From Xanthomarina gelatinilytica (GTDB lineage Bacteria > Bacteroidota > Bacteroidia > Flavobacteriales > Flavobacteriaceae), in the NCBI RefSeq assembly GCF_000348685.1, contig NZ_ANLA01000013.1, positions 62,001 through 126,000 on the forward strand: 64,000 bases of DNA. The letters are read 5' to 3'. Under the pieces are notes generated by a model, which made no database searches, was not told the origin of the DNA, and saw only the letters and a program-made list of their open reading frames with translations. Shown piece by piece: positions 8,055-16,941 of the stretch. The position numbers and the translations under genes are program-made. Each line of letters opens with the position of its first letter. Position 1 is the first letter of the stretch.

Positions 8055-8447
8055 TTAATTTGAAAGCTCTACACCATAACCTTGGTGTTTCCATTGAGTG
8101 ATACCTCCTTCCAGATCGTAAACTTTTACAAATCCTGCTTCTATAAGTTTTTCTGAACAAGCTGCGCTTCTACGTCCAGATTTACAATATAAAATTACAG
8201 GTTTGGTTTTGTCCAGTTCTAAAATATCCTCTTCAAATGTATCTGAATAAAAGTTAATGTTTTGAGCATCTTTAATGAAGCCCTCTGAAAATTCTTCTGG
8301 TGTCCTAACATCTATCAATTGAACTTCTTCCAGTTCCAGTATGGATTGCATCTCTTCGGCTGTTACAATTTTCACATGGTCGTTTTTAGTCTCTTTGCAA
8401 CCTAAAACCACAGCCACGAACAAAATACTAAATAACAGATGTTTCAT
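8055..8447 (-). CDS. Rhodanese-domain lipoprotein
   Basis: This 130-residue protein is a lipoprotein: LFVAVVLGC is the lipobox and Cys17 the likely lipidation site. It is followed by a rhodanese domain. VQLIDVRTPEEFSEGFIKDAQNI is the CH2A-type region, and LYCKSGRRSAAC carries the active-site Cys in the loop CKSGRR. Rhodaneses transfer or carry sulfane sulfur. Being lipid-anchored, it acts at the periplasmic or outer-membrane side. It lies 43 bp downstream of a cytoplasmic rhodanese on the same strand, and the next upstream genes are thioredoxin-fold proteins, suggesting an envelope thiol/sulfur function. Confidence 0.88.
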   Translation of the reverse strand: MKHLLFSILFVAVVLGCKETKNDHVKIVTAEEMQSILELEEVQLIDVRTPEEFSEGFIKDAQNINFYSDTFEEDILELDKTKPVILYCKSGRRSAACSEKLIEAGFVKVYDLEGGITQWKHQGYGVELSN

Positions 8448-8490
8448 TGTTGGTATATTTTATGTTAATTAATGGCAAACAAGATGTACT

Positions 8491-8805
8491 CTATAAGGTT
8501 TCAACCTCACCTTTCCATTCGCAAAACCCTCCCAACAGATTGTAGGTGTTTTCAAAACCTAACTGACTCATAATGGCACAGGCTTGAGCGCTTCTTCCTC
8601 CTGAACGGCAATATACATAATAGTTTTTGCTCTTATCCAAGGCCTCTAATTGCTCCATAAATTCTTGTGGAAGATAGATGTCTATATGCTTGGCATTTTT
8701 AATAAAGCCTTCCTCTACTTCCTCTAAAGTCCTTACATCTATAATTAAAGCATTGGTATCCTTAGATAATTGTTCTTGCCACTGTTCTTGGTTTAAGTCT
8801 GCCAT
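8491..8805 (-). CDS. Single-domain rhodanese (cytoplasmic)
   Basis: The 104-residue protein is a lone rhodanese domain with no signal peptide. NALIIDVRTLEEVEEGFIKNAKHIDI is followed by the catalytic loop VYCRSGGRSAQAC, with the persulfide-forming Cys in CRSGGRS. It resembles the lipoprotein downstream at 8055 and may have arisen by duplication followed by gain of a signal peptide in one copy. The predicted role is sulfur transfer or persulfide handling. Confidence 0.88.
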   Translation of the reverse strand: MADLNQEQWQEQLSKDTNALIIDVRTLEEVEEGFIKNAKHIDIYLPQEFMEQLEALDKSKNYYVYCRSGGRSAQACAIMSQLGFENTYNLLGGFCEWKGEVETL

Positions 8806-8902
8806 GAAATACTATTTTATATAAATTTCAACAAAAATACTATTTCTAAATAAAAAATGACTAAAAAAAGTTGAACAGATACCTTGAACTTTTTATGAAC
8901 AT

Positions 8903-9508
8903 TTAAACTTTTATGGTACAGCCAATGGCTCTGGTATGTGTTTCTGTAATTGGTTTTCCAGCCAATAAAGCATCTACGGCATTCTCAACATAAGCTTGAT
9001 TTACAGATTCTGGGTTTTGATAATTATCGTCTATAGCACCAATATATTTTACCTGGTTTCCTTTTTTAGTCTTTTGCAAAACATATACATGTGGTGTTTT
9101 TACCGCGCCATATTTTGGATAAACTTCTTGGTTTGTATCCATTAAATATGGAAATGTAAAACCTTTTGCTTTGGCTCTGGCTTTCATGGCCTCCATACTG
9201 TCTCCAGGGCTGGCTGCTGGATTATTTGGCATAATGGCTATAACTGGATAACCTCGAGAAGCGTATTTTTTATCTAAAGCAATAATCCTATCTTCATAAG
9301 CCACTGAAAACGGACAGGTATTGCAGGTAAATATAACAATAAAGCCTTTTGCCTGACTGTAATCTGAAAGGGAAACCATGTTTCCATCTACATTCTCCAA
9401 CTTAAAATCTGTGGCAATATCTCCTACTTTATAACCGTTTTCTAAAGATGTAAAAACTGAAATGAGCATCATTGCCATAACAGCAGTAAATGTTTTTAAT
9501 GTATACAT
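8903..9508 (-). CDS. Secreted thioredoxin-family/redoxin protein (CxxC)
   Basis: The 201-residue protein begins with a hydrophobic signal segment (about residues 5-20, TFTAVMAMMLISVFTSL). It has a redoxin domain with VIFTCNTCPFSVAYEDRI, whose CNTC is the redox-active CxxC, and a peroxiredoxin-like ATDFKLENVDG opening. The C-terminal THTRAIGCTIK carries an extra Cys that is typical of this subgroup. It lies 5 bp after the TlpA-like gene and is surely cotranscribed. It probably handles thiols in the periplasm. The sequence lacks a typical peroxidatic PxxxT/SxxC motif. Confidence 0.88.
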   Translation of the reverse strand: MYTLKTFTAVMAMMLISVFTSLENGYKVGDIATDFKLENVDGNMVSLSDYSQAKGFIVIFTCNTCPFSVAYEDRIIALDKKYASRGYPVIAIMPNNPAASPGDSMEAMKARAKAKGFTFPYLMDTNQEVYPKYGAVKTPHVYVLQKTKKGNQVKYIGAIDDNYQNPESVNQAYVENAVDALLAGKPITETHTRAIGCTIKV

Positions 9509-9513
9509 AATGT

Positions 9514-10032
9514 TTATTTTATAAATTGTTTTACTTCGTTTTCCAATTCTTTGTAAGTAAATGATTTTTCAAAAAAATGACGCTTTTCCCTGTTGTAAAT
9601 AAGCGTTGCTGGAATCGCTCCAGACCAATCTGGATGAACCTGTGGTATCCAAGAGTTAAAATTGGCATCATCCAAAGCTACAACTTTAGTTTGTAATTTC
9701 TTCTCTTTTAAAAAGGGTTTTAAACTTGTTTCGTAAGTCTTTGGAAAATCCAGACTAACCAGAATAACTTCCACTTGCTCATTTTTATATTGTGTATTCA
9801 AATCTTCAAAATATGGCAGCTCCTTAACACATGGTGCACACCAAGTGGCCCAAAAATTCACCACATAGGTTTTGTTGGATGTTGTGTTTAAAAAATTTTT
9901 CAATCCATCAAAATCATAAATTTCCAAGTCCATTTGCTGGACTTCGGCCTGTAAATCTGCTTTGGCAACTGCCTTGGTGTCATTTTTACAGGCAAACAGC
10001 AATAGCATTAATAATGGAAGTATAAATCTCAT
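9514..10032 (-). CDS. TlpA-like thiol-disulfide oxidoreductase lipoprotein
   Basis: The 172-residue protein has a lipoprotein signal (LPLLMLLLFAC, Cys15 lipidated) and a TlpA/ResA-type thioredoxin domain. The active site is NFWATWCAPCVKELPYF, with the CAPC motif near residues 66-69. SLDFPKTYETSLKPFLKEK and WIPQVHPDWSGAIPATLIY (cis-Pro loop) complete the fold. It reduces or isomerises disulfides in the periplasm, for example during cytochrome c maturation. The redoxin gene starts 5 bp downstream. Confidence 0.9.
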   Translation of the reverse strand: MRFILPLLMLLLFACKNDTKAVAKADLQAEVQQMDLEIYDFDGLKNFLNTTSNKTYVVNFWATWCAPCVKELPYFEDLNTQYKNEQVEVILVSLDFPKTYETSLKPFLKEKKLQTKVVALDDANFNSWIPQVHPDWSGAIPATLIYNREKRHFFEKSFTYKELENEVKQFIK

Positions 10033-10154
10033 GACCTAAAATTAATAATGGAACTTATTGTTTTTCAAACTTTAACAAAACATTATGCAGTTTGTTACTA
10101 AAATACAAAATACCAACAACTTGAAAACCCTTCAGAACATTTTATGCAAATTAA

Positions 10155-10185
10155 TTTGAAAAAATCAATTACATGACTATATTTG
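10155..10185 (+). promoter_or_regulatory. trp operon promoter (TTTG-N19-TATATTTG)
   Basis: TTTG at 10155-10158 and TATATTTG at 10178-10185 are separated by 19 bp, matching the Bacteroidota -33 TTG / -7 TAnnTTTG layout exactly. Transcription would begin near 10192, only a dozen bases before the leader peptide start at 10204. Confidence 0.75.
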
Positions 10186-10203
10186 ACACACAATTAAACA
10201 AAC

Positions 10204-10266
10204 ATGAAAACAATTTTAAATCATACTTGGTGGTGGAACTTTCGAAACTCGAACTTCGTGAAGTAA
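10204..10266 (+). CDS. trpL: trp leader peptide with three consecutive Trp codons
   Basis: ATG at 10204 opens a 20-codon frame ending TAA at 10264-10266. The peptide is MKTILNHTWWWNFRNSNFVK. Three consecutive TGG codons at 10228-10236 are extremely unlikely by chance in this AT-rich sequence and are the hallmark of ribosome-mediated attenuation. The intrinsic terminator at 10295-10326 and trpE at 10381 follow. Low charged tRNA-Trp would stall the ribosome at WWW and favour read-through. Confidence 0.88.
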   Translation: MKTILNHTWWWNFRNSNFVK

Positions 10267-10294
10267 CCCTTTTGTATATTTAAACCATAATATT

Positions 10295-10326
10295 AAGGCT
10301 TGTCATTCACGACAAGCCTTTTTTTT
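10295..10326 (+). terminator. trp attenuator terminator
   Basis: AAGGCTTGTC (10295-10304) pairs perfectly with GACAAGCCTT (10311-10320) around the loop ATTCAC and is followed by TTTTTT (10321-10326). It is a strong intrinsic terminator between the leader peptide stop and trpE. The competing anti-terminator pairing could not be resolved by eye; only short complementarities are visible upstream. Confidence 0.9.
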
Positions 10327-10380
10327 GTAAATTAATTTAAGCCCTTCCCTCCTTAGGGAAAATGACACTAGCACATAGAT

Positions 10381-11784
10381 ATGAAAACATTCAGTCTTTA
10401 CACTCATTATAAAAAAATACTTGCAGACACCTTGACCCCTGTTAGTATTTACCTTAAAATACGTGATAAGTTCCCCAACAGCATTCTCTTGGAAAGTAGT
10501 GACTATCACGCTAACGACAACAGTTTTTCTTATATCTGTTGCAACCCCATTGCCACCATTAAGGTACTAGACAATAAAATCACACAAACGTTTCCAGATG
10601 GAACTGTTTTTAAAAACAATATCAACAAAAACACACAAGTTCCCGAGGTGATCCATAAATTTTCGAAGCGCTTTAAAGTACAATCTGAAGAAAATTTTAA
10701 ATTTATCAACAACGGGATTTTTGGTTACATGGCCTATGATGCCGTTAGGTATTTTGAAGATGTGGATATTTCAAAAAAAGAGGGCCATTTAAACATTCCT
10801 GACATGTATTATGCCGTGTACCAAAACATCATAGCCATCAATCACTTTAAAAATGAAGCTTATATTTTTGCACATTGTTTTAATGCTGAAAACAACATTG
10901 ATGACATTTTACAACTTATAAAATCTAAAAACTTTGCTGCATTTGCTTTTGCCAAACAAGGGGAAACCACTTCCAATTTAACCGATGAAGAATATAAACA
11001 ACAGGTAAATTTAGCCAAAAAGCATTGTGCCAGAGGTGATGTATTTCAGTTGGTGCTTTCAAAAAAATTCTCTCAATCCTTTAAAGGGGACGAATTTAAT
11101 GTATATCGTGCCTTAAGAAGCGTCAATCCATCGCCATACTTGTTTTATTTTGATTATGGCGATTTCAAAATTTTTGGAAGCTCTCCCGAAGCACAACTCA
11201 TAATCAATAAAGACAAAGCCGAAATCCATCCAATTGCGGGTACTTTTAAACGCACAGGACATGATGAAAAAGATGCTGAGCTGGCAAAAAAACTCGCTCT
11301 GGACGATAAAGAAAACTCTGAACATGTCATGCTGGTAGATTTGGCCAGAAATGATTTAAGCCGACATGGAAGCAACGTTAAGGTGGAAAAATATCGGGAA
11401 GTACAATTCTTTTCACATGTCATCCATTTGGTAAGTAAGGTAACAGGAACAAAACATAAAAACACCACCACCATGCAAGTGGTAGCAGACACCTTTCCCG
11501 CTGGAACCTTAAGTGGTGCACCAAAACACAAAGCCATGCAACTAATAGAAAAATACGAAAAAACAAGTCGGGAATTCTATGGAGGAGCCATAGGGTTTAT
11601 GGATTTTGAAGGCAATTTCAATCATGCCATTATGATCAGGACCTTTTTAAGTAAAAACCATCAATTGCATTGGCAAGCCGGAGCTGGTTTGGTATCAAAA
11701 TCAGAACCTGAAAACGAATTACAGGAAGTATATAACAAATTGGGTGCCTTAACAAAAGCCATAGAATTAGCTGAAAACATATAA
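10381..11784 (+). CDS. trpE: Anthranilate synthase component I
   Basis: TrpE converts chorismate and ammonia (from TrpG) to anthranilate, the first committed step of tryptophan synthesis. The protein has 467 residues, a normal length. The N-terminal LLES followed ten residues later by Ser matches the LLESX10S tryptophan-binding motif, so feedback inhibition should be intact. The chorismate-binding domain carries FQLVLSKKF, GSSPEAQL, IHPIAGTFKRTG, LVDLARNDLSR, FPAGTLSGAPK and WQAGAGLVSKSEPENE. It heads a complete trpEGDCFBA operon under the attenuator and is separate from trpG. Confidence 0.97.
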   Translation: MKTFSLYTHYKKILADTLTPVSIYLKIRDKFPNSILLESSDYHANDNSFSYICCNPIATIKVLDNKITQTFPDGTVFKNNINKNTQVPEVIHKFSKRFKVQSEENFKFINNGIFGYMAYDAVRYFEDVDISKKEGHLNIPDMYYAVYQNIIAINHFKNEAYIFAHCFNAENNIDDILQLIKSKNFAAFAFAKQGETTSNLTDEEYKQQVNLAKKHCARGDVFQLVLSKKFSQSFKGDEFNVYRALRSVNPSPYLFYFDYGDFKIFGSSPEAQLIINKDKAEIHPIAGTFKRTGHDEKDAELAKKLALDDKENSEHVMLVDLARNDLSRHGSNVKVEKYREVQFFSHVIHLVSKVTGTKHKNTTTMQVVADTFPAGTLSGAPKHKAMQLIEKYEKTSREFYGGAIGFMDFEGNFNHAIMIRTFLSKNHQLHWQAGAGLVSKSEPENELQEVYNKLGALTKAIELAENI

Positions 11785-11875
11785 GCATGAAATGTCTGTT
11801 AACACATTTACAAATCATGAAACCTGTTTCTTTAAACATACCATCAGACCATTAACATACAACAAACAGTTACAG

Positions 11876-12442
11876 ATGAAAAACATATTAGTCATAGACA
11901 ATTACGACAGTTTTACCTACAACCTAGTACATTATTTGGAAGAGTTAGGATGCCAGGTAACCGTAAAACGAAACGATCAATTACATTTGGATGAAGTTGA
12001 AGCTTTCAACAAAATTGTTTTATCTCCTGGACCTGGAATTCCTGATAAAGCAGGTTTGCTTAAACCCATAATTTCTAAATACGCGGCAACAAAAAGCATC
12101 TTGGGTGTTTGTTTGGGGCAACAGGCTATAGCCGAAGTCTTTGGTGGCAAACTCATTAACTTGGACACTGTTTTTCATGGTGTGGCAACCAAAGTAACAA
12201 CCTGTGTAACCGATGAGATATTATTTAAAAACTTAGATCAAACTTTTGAAGTTGGAAGATATCATTCTTGGGTGGTCGATGTTCATTTACCTGAGGTCCT
12301 GGAAGCCACTTCTTTCGATGAACATGGTCAAATCATGTCTTTAAGACATAGGTTTTTTGATGTTAAAGGTGTGCAATACCATCCAGAATCCGTATTGACT
12401 CCCAATGGGAAAAGGATCTTGGAAAATTGGGTGAATCAATGA
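11876..12442 (+). CDS. trpG: Anthranilate synthase component II (glutamine amidotransferase)
   Basis: TrpG hydrolyses glutamine and passes ammonia to TrpE. I chose the ATG at 11876 (MKNILVIDNYDSFTYNLVHYL), which gives the normal 188-residue length; an upstream in-frame start at 11792 adds a non-conserved extension. The class I amidotransferase triad is visible: Cys in GVCLGQQAIAE, and His/Glu in GVQYHPESVLTP. PGPGIPDKAG forms the oxyanion region. It follows trpE after about 90 bp. Confidence 0.96.
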   Translation: MKNILVIDNYDSFTYNLVHYLEELGCQVTVKRNDQLHLDEVEAFNKIVLSPGPGIPDKAGLLKPIISKYAATKSILGVCLGQQAIAEVFGGKLINLDTVFHGVATKVTTCVTDEILFKNLDQTFEVGRYHSWVVDVHLPEVLEATSFDEHGQIMSLRHRFFDVKGVQYHPESVLTPNGKRILENWVNQ

Positions 12443-12544
12443 ATAATGGCATGCTGAATTTACAGAAGCATCTTTTAACAAGTGCTTCTAGTTTTTCGAT
12501 TTTTAAAAACAAAATTAAAAAATTCCTTCTGGAAGGAAATGAAT

Positions 12545-13543
12545 ATGAAACAAATACTAAACAGATTAATCAACCAGGAAAGTATCTCCAGTGAAGAAGC
12601 CAAACAAGTTTTGGTGAACATTTCCAAAGGCGATTATAATCAAAGCCAAATTGCGTCTTTCTTAACTGTTTTTATGATGCGTAGTATAACTATTGAAGAA
12701 TTATTCGGTTTTAGGGATGCGCTTTTAGAATTATGCGTTCATATAGATTTAGAAGCATATAATGCCATAGATTTATGTGGTACAGGTGGCGATGGAAAAG
12801 ATACTTTTAATATTTCCACTTTGGCCTCCTTTGTTACAGCTGGAGCAGGTATTCCTGTTGCAAAACATGGAAATTATGGTGTTTCCTCTGCTTGTGGTTC
12901 TTCAAACGTAATGGAACATTTAGGTGTAAAATTCACTTCAGATAAAGATTTTTTAAAACGAAGTTTAGATGAAGCTGGGATTTGTGTGCTACACGCGCCT
13001 TTGTTTCATCCTGCCATGAAACATGTGGCTCCAATAAGAAGGGAACTTGGGATAAAAACCTTTTTTAACATGTTGGGGCCTATGGTCAACCCTTCCTTTC
13101 CCAAACATCAAATGGTTGGTGTTTTTAATTTGGAATTACTTCGCATGTATGGGTATCTTTATCAAAATACCAATAAAAATTATACCATCATTCATGCTTT
13201 GGATGGGTTTGACGAAATCTCACTAACAAGTCCTGCAAAAGTGGTACAAAAAAATTCAGAATATATTTTAACCCCAGAAGATTTTGGACTGGAAACTTTA
13301 AATCAAAACGAAATACATGGTGGGAATACTGTAGCAACTTCAGCTAAAATATTCACACACATATTAAAAGGTCAAGGTACAGACTCCCAAAATAATGTTG
13401 TTTGTGCCAATGCTGCCTTGGCCATCGCTACCGTTACAAATAAAACAGTAGCTGATGGTTTTGTAATGGCCAAAGAATCCTTAATGAGTGGTCGCGCTTT
13501 AAACAGCTTTAAAACATTGGTGAAACTAAGTAATAAAAAATGA
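12545..13543 (+). CDS. trpD: Anthranilate phosphoribosyltransferase
   Basis: TrpD transfers phosphoribose from PRPP to anthranilate. The start ATG at 12545 (MKQILNRLINQE) gives about 332 residues, the family length; ATG 12539 is an alternative two codons upstream. The PRPP loop is LCGTGGDGKDTFNIS; AKHGNYGVSSACGSSNVMEHLG and RRELGIKTFFNMLGPMVNP complete the active site. The stop overlaps the trpC start by 4 bp (ATGA), giving translational coupling. Confidence 0.96.
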   Translation: MKQILNRLINQESISSEEAKQVLVNISKGDYNQSQIASFLTVFMMRSITIEELFGFRDALLELCVHIDLEAYNAIDLCGTGGDGKDTFNISTLASFVTAGAGIPVAKHGNYGVSSACGSSNVMEHLGVKFTSDKDFLKRSLDEAGICVLHAPLFHPAMKHVAPIRRELGIKTFFNMLGPMVNPSFPKHQMVGVFNLELLRMYGYLYQNTNKNYTIIHALDGFDEISLTSPAKVVQKNSEYILTPEDFGLETLNQNEIHGGNTVATSAKIFTHILKGQGTDSQNNVVCANAALAIATVTNKTVADGFVMAKESLMSGRALNSFKTLVKLSNKK

Positions 13544-14325
13544 ATATTTTAGATAAAATAGTAGCAGACAAACGCATTGAAGTCACTCTTAGAAAACAAC
13601 TCATTCCTGTTTCACAATTGGAGCAATCTGTATTGTTTGAAAGACCTACAATTTCGCTTGCTTCAAAGCTTAAAAATAGTACTACAGGTATTATTGCAGA
13701 ACACAAACGTCGTTCTCCTTCAAAATCTGTAATCAATCAAAACTTAAATGTTTTCGATGTTGCAAAAGGATATGAAAATGCAGGTGTTTGTGGTATGTCT
13801 GTACTTACAGATTCAAAATATTTTGGTGGCTCTTTAGACGATTTACTTATAGCCAGAGCAAGTTGCAATCTACCATTATTACGTAAAGAATTTATTATTG
13901 ACGAATATCAGATATTAGAAGCTAAAGCTTATGGTGCAGATGTTATTTTACTAATTGCAGCAATATTAACCAAAGAAGAAATAAAGCAGTTTTCTGAATT
14001 CGCAAAAAGCCTGAATTTAGATGTGCTCCTAGAGGTTCATAACGAAGAAGAATTGCATAAATCAATCATGCCAAGTTTAGATATGTTTGGTGTAAACAAT
14101 AGAAACTTAAAAACATTCGATGTTAGTTTAGATACAAGTAAAACCCTAAGCCAAATAATGCCAAATGAATTTGTAAAAGTATCTGAAAGTGGCATTAGCA
14201 GTGTTGATGCTATTAAAGAATTACAACCATTTGGATATAAAGGGTTTTTGATTGGGGAGAATTTTATGAAAACAGATGACGCTGGGAAAAGTGCAGCAAA
14301 ATTTATAAAAGATTTAAAATTATGA
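13540..14325 (+). CDS. trpC: Indole-3-glycerol-phosphate synthase
   Basis: TrpC cyclises CdRP to indole-3-glycerol phosphate. The 261-residue TIM barrel shows AEHKRRSPSKSVIN (catalytic Lys region), VLTDSKYFGGSLDDL, LLRKEFIIDEYQILEA (catalytic Lys), GVNNRNLKTFDVSLD, and KVSESGISSVDAI with GFLIGENFMKTDD (phosphate site). It is not fused to trpF. ATGA overlaps join it to both neighbours. Confidence 0.97.
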   Translation: MNILDKIVADKRIEVTLRKQLIPVSQLEQSVLFERPTISLASKLKNSTTGIIAEHKRRSPSKSVINQNLNVFDVAKGYENAGVCGMSVLTDSKYFGGSLDDLLIARASCNLPLLRKEFIIDEYQILEAKAYGADVILLIAAILTKEEIKQFSEFAKSLNLDVLLEVHNEEELHKSIMPSLDMFGVNNRNLKTFDVSLDTSKTLSQIMPNEFVKVSESGISSVDAIKELQPFGYKGFLIGENFMKTDDAGKSAAKFIKDLKL

Positions 14326-14936
14326 AACTAAAAATCTGTGGCATGAAATATCCGGATAACATCTCTCAAGTGGCGCGACTTCAACCAGATTATCTCGGGT
14401 TTATTTTTCATGAAAGATCGCCAAGACACTTTGAAGAAAAAATTCCAGCATTGTCCGATCAAATTCAAAAAGTAGGTGTTTTTGTGGATGAAAAGGTAGA
14501 ATTTATTTCTGGCCAAATTGATAAACACAAATTATCTGCTATCCAATTACATGGTCATGAATCCCCTGAAACTTGTCGTCTTTTAAAATCATCTGGTGCC
14601 AAAGTGCTTAAAGTCTTTTCCATAAAAAATGAATTTGATTTTTCGGTTTTAACACCTTATGAAGACGTTTGCGATTACTTTTTATTTGATACCAAAGGAA
14701 AATTACCAGGAGGAAATGGTTATAGGTTCGATTGGTCGGTTTTGGAACAGTATCCATCAACCAAACCTTATTTTTTAAGTGGTGGCATTGGATTGGATCA
14801 AGTAGATAATTTAAAGCATTTTCAAAATAGCAAAGCATCAAAATTCTGCCATGCCATTGATGTTAATAGTCAATTTGAAATTGAACCAGGATTTAAAGAC
14901 ATTCAATTATTACAAGAATTAAAATCTCAATTATGA
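14322..14936 (+). CDS. trpF: Phosphoribosylanthranilate isomerase
   Basis: TrpF performs the Amadori rearrangement of PRA to CdRP. The 204-residue barrel has KICGMKYPDNISQVARL with the general base Cys, GFIFHERSPRHF, VGVFVDEK, IQLHGHESPETC, FLFDTKGKLPGGNGYRFDW (catalytic Asp) and FLSGGIGLDQV. It overlaps trpC and trpB by 4 bp each, so translation is coupled. Confidence 0.96.
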   Translation: MKLKICGMKYPDNISQVARLQPDYLGFIFHERSPRHFEEKIPALSDQIQKVGVFVDEKVEFISGQIDKHKLSAIQLHGHESPETCRLLKSSGAKVLKVFSIKNEFDFSVLTPYEDVCDYFLFDTKGKLPGGNGYRFDWSVLEQYPSTKPYFLSGGIGLDQVDNLKHFQNSKASKFCHAIDVNSQFEIEPGFKDIQLLQELKSQL

Positions 14937-16114
14937 GTTACAACATAAACAATAAAGGTTATTATGGAGAGTTTGGTGGTGCTTTCATTCCAGAAATGCT
15001 CTATCCAAATGTGGAAGAACTACGTCAAAATTATTTAAAAGTGATGGCTGAGCCAGAATTTCAAAAAGAGTTTGATAAGCTTTTAAAAGATTATGTGGGT
15101 CGTCCTTCACCTCTTTATTTTGCAAAGCGGCTTTCTGCAAAATACAATACCAAAATTTACTTAAAACGCGAAGACCTCAACCATACAGGAGCTCATAAAA
15201 TAAATAACACCATAGGGCAAATTCTCATGGCAAAACGTTTGGGCAAACAGCGCATTATTGCCGAAACTGGAGCTGGACAACATGGTGTGGCAACAGCAAC
15301 GGTTTGTGCTTTAATGGGTTTGGAATGTATAGTATATATGGGAGAAATTGATATTGCCAGACAAGCACCAAATGTGGCACGAATGAAAATGCTTGGCGCT
15401 ACTGTTATTCCTGCAGTATCTGGAAGCAAAACCCTTAAAGACGCTACCAACGAAGCCATTAGGGATTGGATCAATAATCCTGTAGATACTCATTACATTA
15501 TTGGTTCTGTGGTTGGACCTCATCCCTATCCAGATATGGTCGCGCGTTTTCAAGCTGTGGTTTCTAAAGAAATACAATGGCAATTAAAGGAGCAAGAAGG
15601 AAAAACAAAACCAGACTATGTTATTGCCTGTGTTGGTGGAGGCAGTAATGCTGCCGGTGCCTATTATCATTTTTTAGAAGACACAAATGTAAAACTTATT
15701 GCTGCGGAAGCTGCTGGAAAAGGCATTCAATCTGGTGAAAGTGCTGCCACTTCCGTGTTGGGAAATGAAGGCATTATCCATGGCAGCAAATCCTTGTTGA
15801 TGCAAACCAAAGATGGACAAATTACAGAACCCTATTCCATTTCTGCTGGATTAGATTATCCTGGTATTGGCCCCATGCATGCACATTTATACAAAACTGG
15901 TCGCGCAGAATTTATCTCTATAACAGATGATGAAGCTATGAAAGCTGGATTGGAATTATGTAAACTAGAAGGCATTATTCCTGCTATTGAAAGTTCTCAT
16001 GCCTTAGCAATTTTCGAACAGAAAACATTTAAACCAAATGATGTGGTGGTCTTGAGTTTATCTGGTCGTGGCGATAAAGATTTGGAAACATATATAAACT
16101 ATTTCAACTTATAA
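14933..16114 (+). CDS. trpB: Tryptophan synthase beta chain
   Basis: TrpB joins indole and serine to make tryptophan. The 393-residue protein is of the TrpB1 class. The PLP Lys lies in LNHTGAHKINNTIGQ, AETGAGQHGVATAT follows, and CVGGGSNAAGAYYHF binds the cofactor phosphate. SAGLDYPGIGPMHAHLYKTGR and SLSGRGDKDLETY finish the protein. It starts within the trpF stop (ATGA) and is followed after 3 bp by trpA, with which it forms the alpha2-beta2 complex. Confidence 0.98.
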   Translation: MSYNINNKGYYGEFGGAFIPEMLYPNVEELRQNYLKVMAEPEFQKEFDKLLKDYVGRPSPLYFAKRLSAKYNTKIYLKREDLNHTGAHKINNTIGQILMAKRLGKQRIIAETGAGQHGVATATVCALMGLECIVYMGEIDIARQAPNVARMKMLGATVIPAVSGSKTLKDATNEAIRDWINNPVDTHYIIGSVVGPHPYPDMVARFQAVVSKEIQWQLKEQEGKTKPDYVIACVGGGSNAAGAYYHFLEDTNVKLIAAEAAGKGIQSGESAATSVLGNEGIIHGSKSLLMQTKDGQITEPYSISAGLDYPGIGPMHAHLYKTGRAEFISITDDEAMKAGLELCKLEGIIPAIESSHALAIFEQKTFKPNDVVVLSLSGRGDKDLETYINYFNL

Positions 16115-16117
16115 ATT

Positions 16118-16885
16118 GTGAACAGAATCAATCAGAAATTACAAGAAGACAAAAAGCTTTTATCCATTTATTTTACAGCTGGTTATCCTGAGCTTGATAA
16201 CACAGTTACCATCATTCAAAATTTAGAAAAAAGTGGTGTTGATATGATTGAAATAGGCCTACCCTTTAGCGATCCTCTTGCTGATGGCCCAACCATTCAG
16301 GCAAGTTCCACACAAGCGCTTAAAAATGGCATGACTACTGATGTTTTATTCAAGCAATTAAAAGACATTAGAAAGTCTGTTAACATTCCATTAATCATCA
16401 TGGGATATTTTAATCCAATATTGCAATATGGCGTTGAAGCTTTCAGTAAAAAATGTGCAGAAATTGGTATCGACGGACTCATTATTCCAGATTTACCTAT
16501 AGAGGTTTACAATGAAGCCTACAAGACTGTTTTTGAAAAATACAAGCTTTTAAATATATTCCTAATCACTCCACAAACTTCAGGGGAACGTATCCGTTTT
16601 ATCGATTCTGTTTCCAACGGATTTATCTACATGGTAAGTAGTGCCAGTGTTACAGGAAATAGTTCTGGTTTTGGTGAAGAACAAACACAATATTTTAAGC
16701 GCATTGCCAACATGAAACTTAAAAACCCTCAAATTGTTGGCTTTGGGATTTCAGACAACAAAACGTTTTTACAAGCTACACAAGATGCCAAAGGTGCCAT
16801 AATAGGAAGTGCGTTTATTAAACACCTATCAAAATTTGGAACCAATAAGATACCCGAATACATCAAGCAAATCACAAAGTTATAG
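16118..16885 (+). CDS. trpA: Tryptophan synthase alpha chain
   Basis: TrpA releases indole from indole-3-glycerol phosphate and channels it to TrpB. The 255-residue barrel starts at a GTG (16118) since no ATG lies nearby and MNRINQKLQEDKKLLSIYF aligns with the family start. The catalytic Glu is in EIGLPFSDPLADGPTIQ and the catalytic Asp in LIIPDLPIE; YMVSSASVTG and GFGISDNKTF bind phosphate. The GTG start after a 3-bp gap makes expression dependent on trpB. It is the last gene of the operon; I see no clear hairpin terminator after it. Confidence 0.97.
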   Translation: MNRINQKLQEDKKLLSIYFTAGYPELDNTVTIIQNLEKSGVDMIEIGLPFSDPLADGPTIQASSTQALKNGMTTDVLFKQLKDIRKSVNIPLIIMGYFNPILQYGVEAFSKKCAEIGIDGLIIPDLPIEVYNEAYKTVFEKYKLLNIFLITPQTSGERIRFIDSVSNGFIYMVSSASVTGNSSGFGEEQTQYFKRIANMKLKNPQIVGFGISDNKTFLQATQDAKGAIIGSAFIKHLSKFGTNKIPEYIKQITKL

Positions 16886-16941
16886 ATTCTTACAATTTTA
16901 ATATCTTTATAACTTCTATATAAACACCTTAAAAAAAATAA

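Noticed and set aside
10303-10509. Minus-strand 68-codon frame opposite the trp attenuator and trpE start
   Set aside because: It lies over the attenuator terminator and the trpE start and is a shadow of them; trpL and trpE explain the region.
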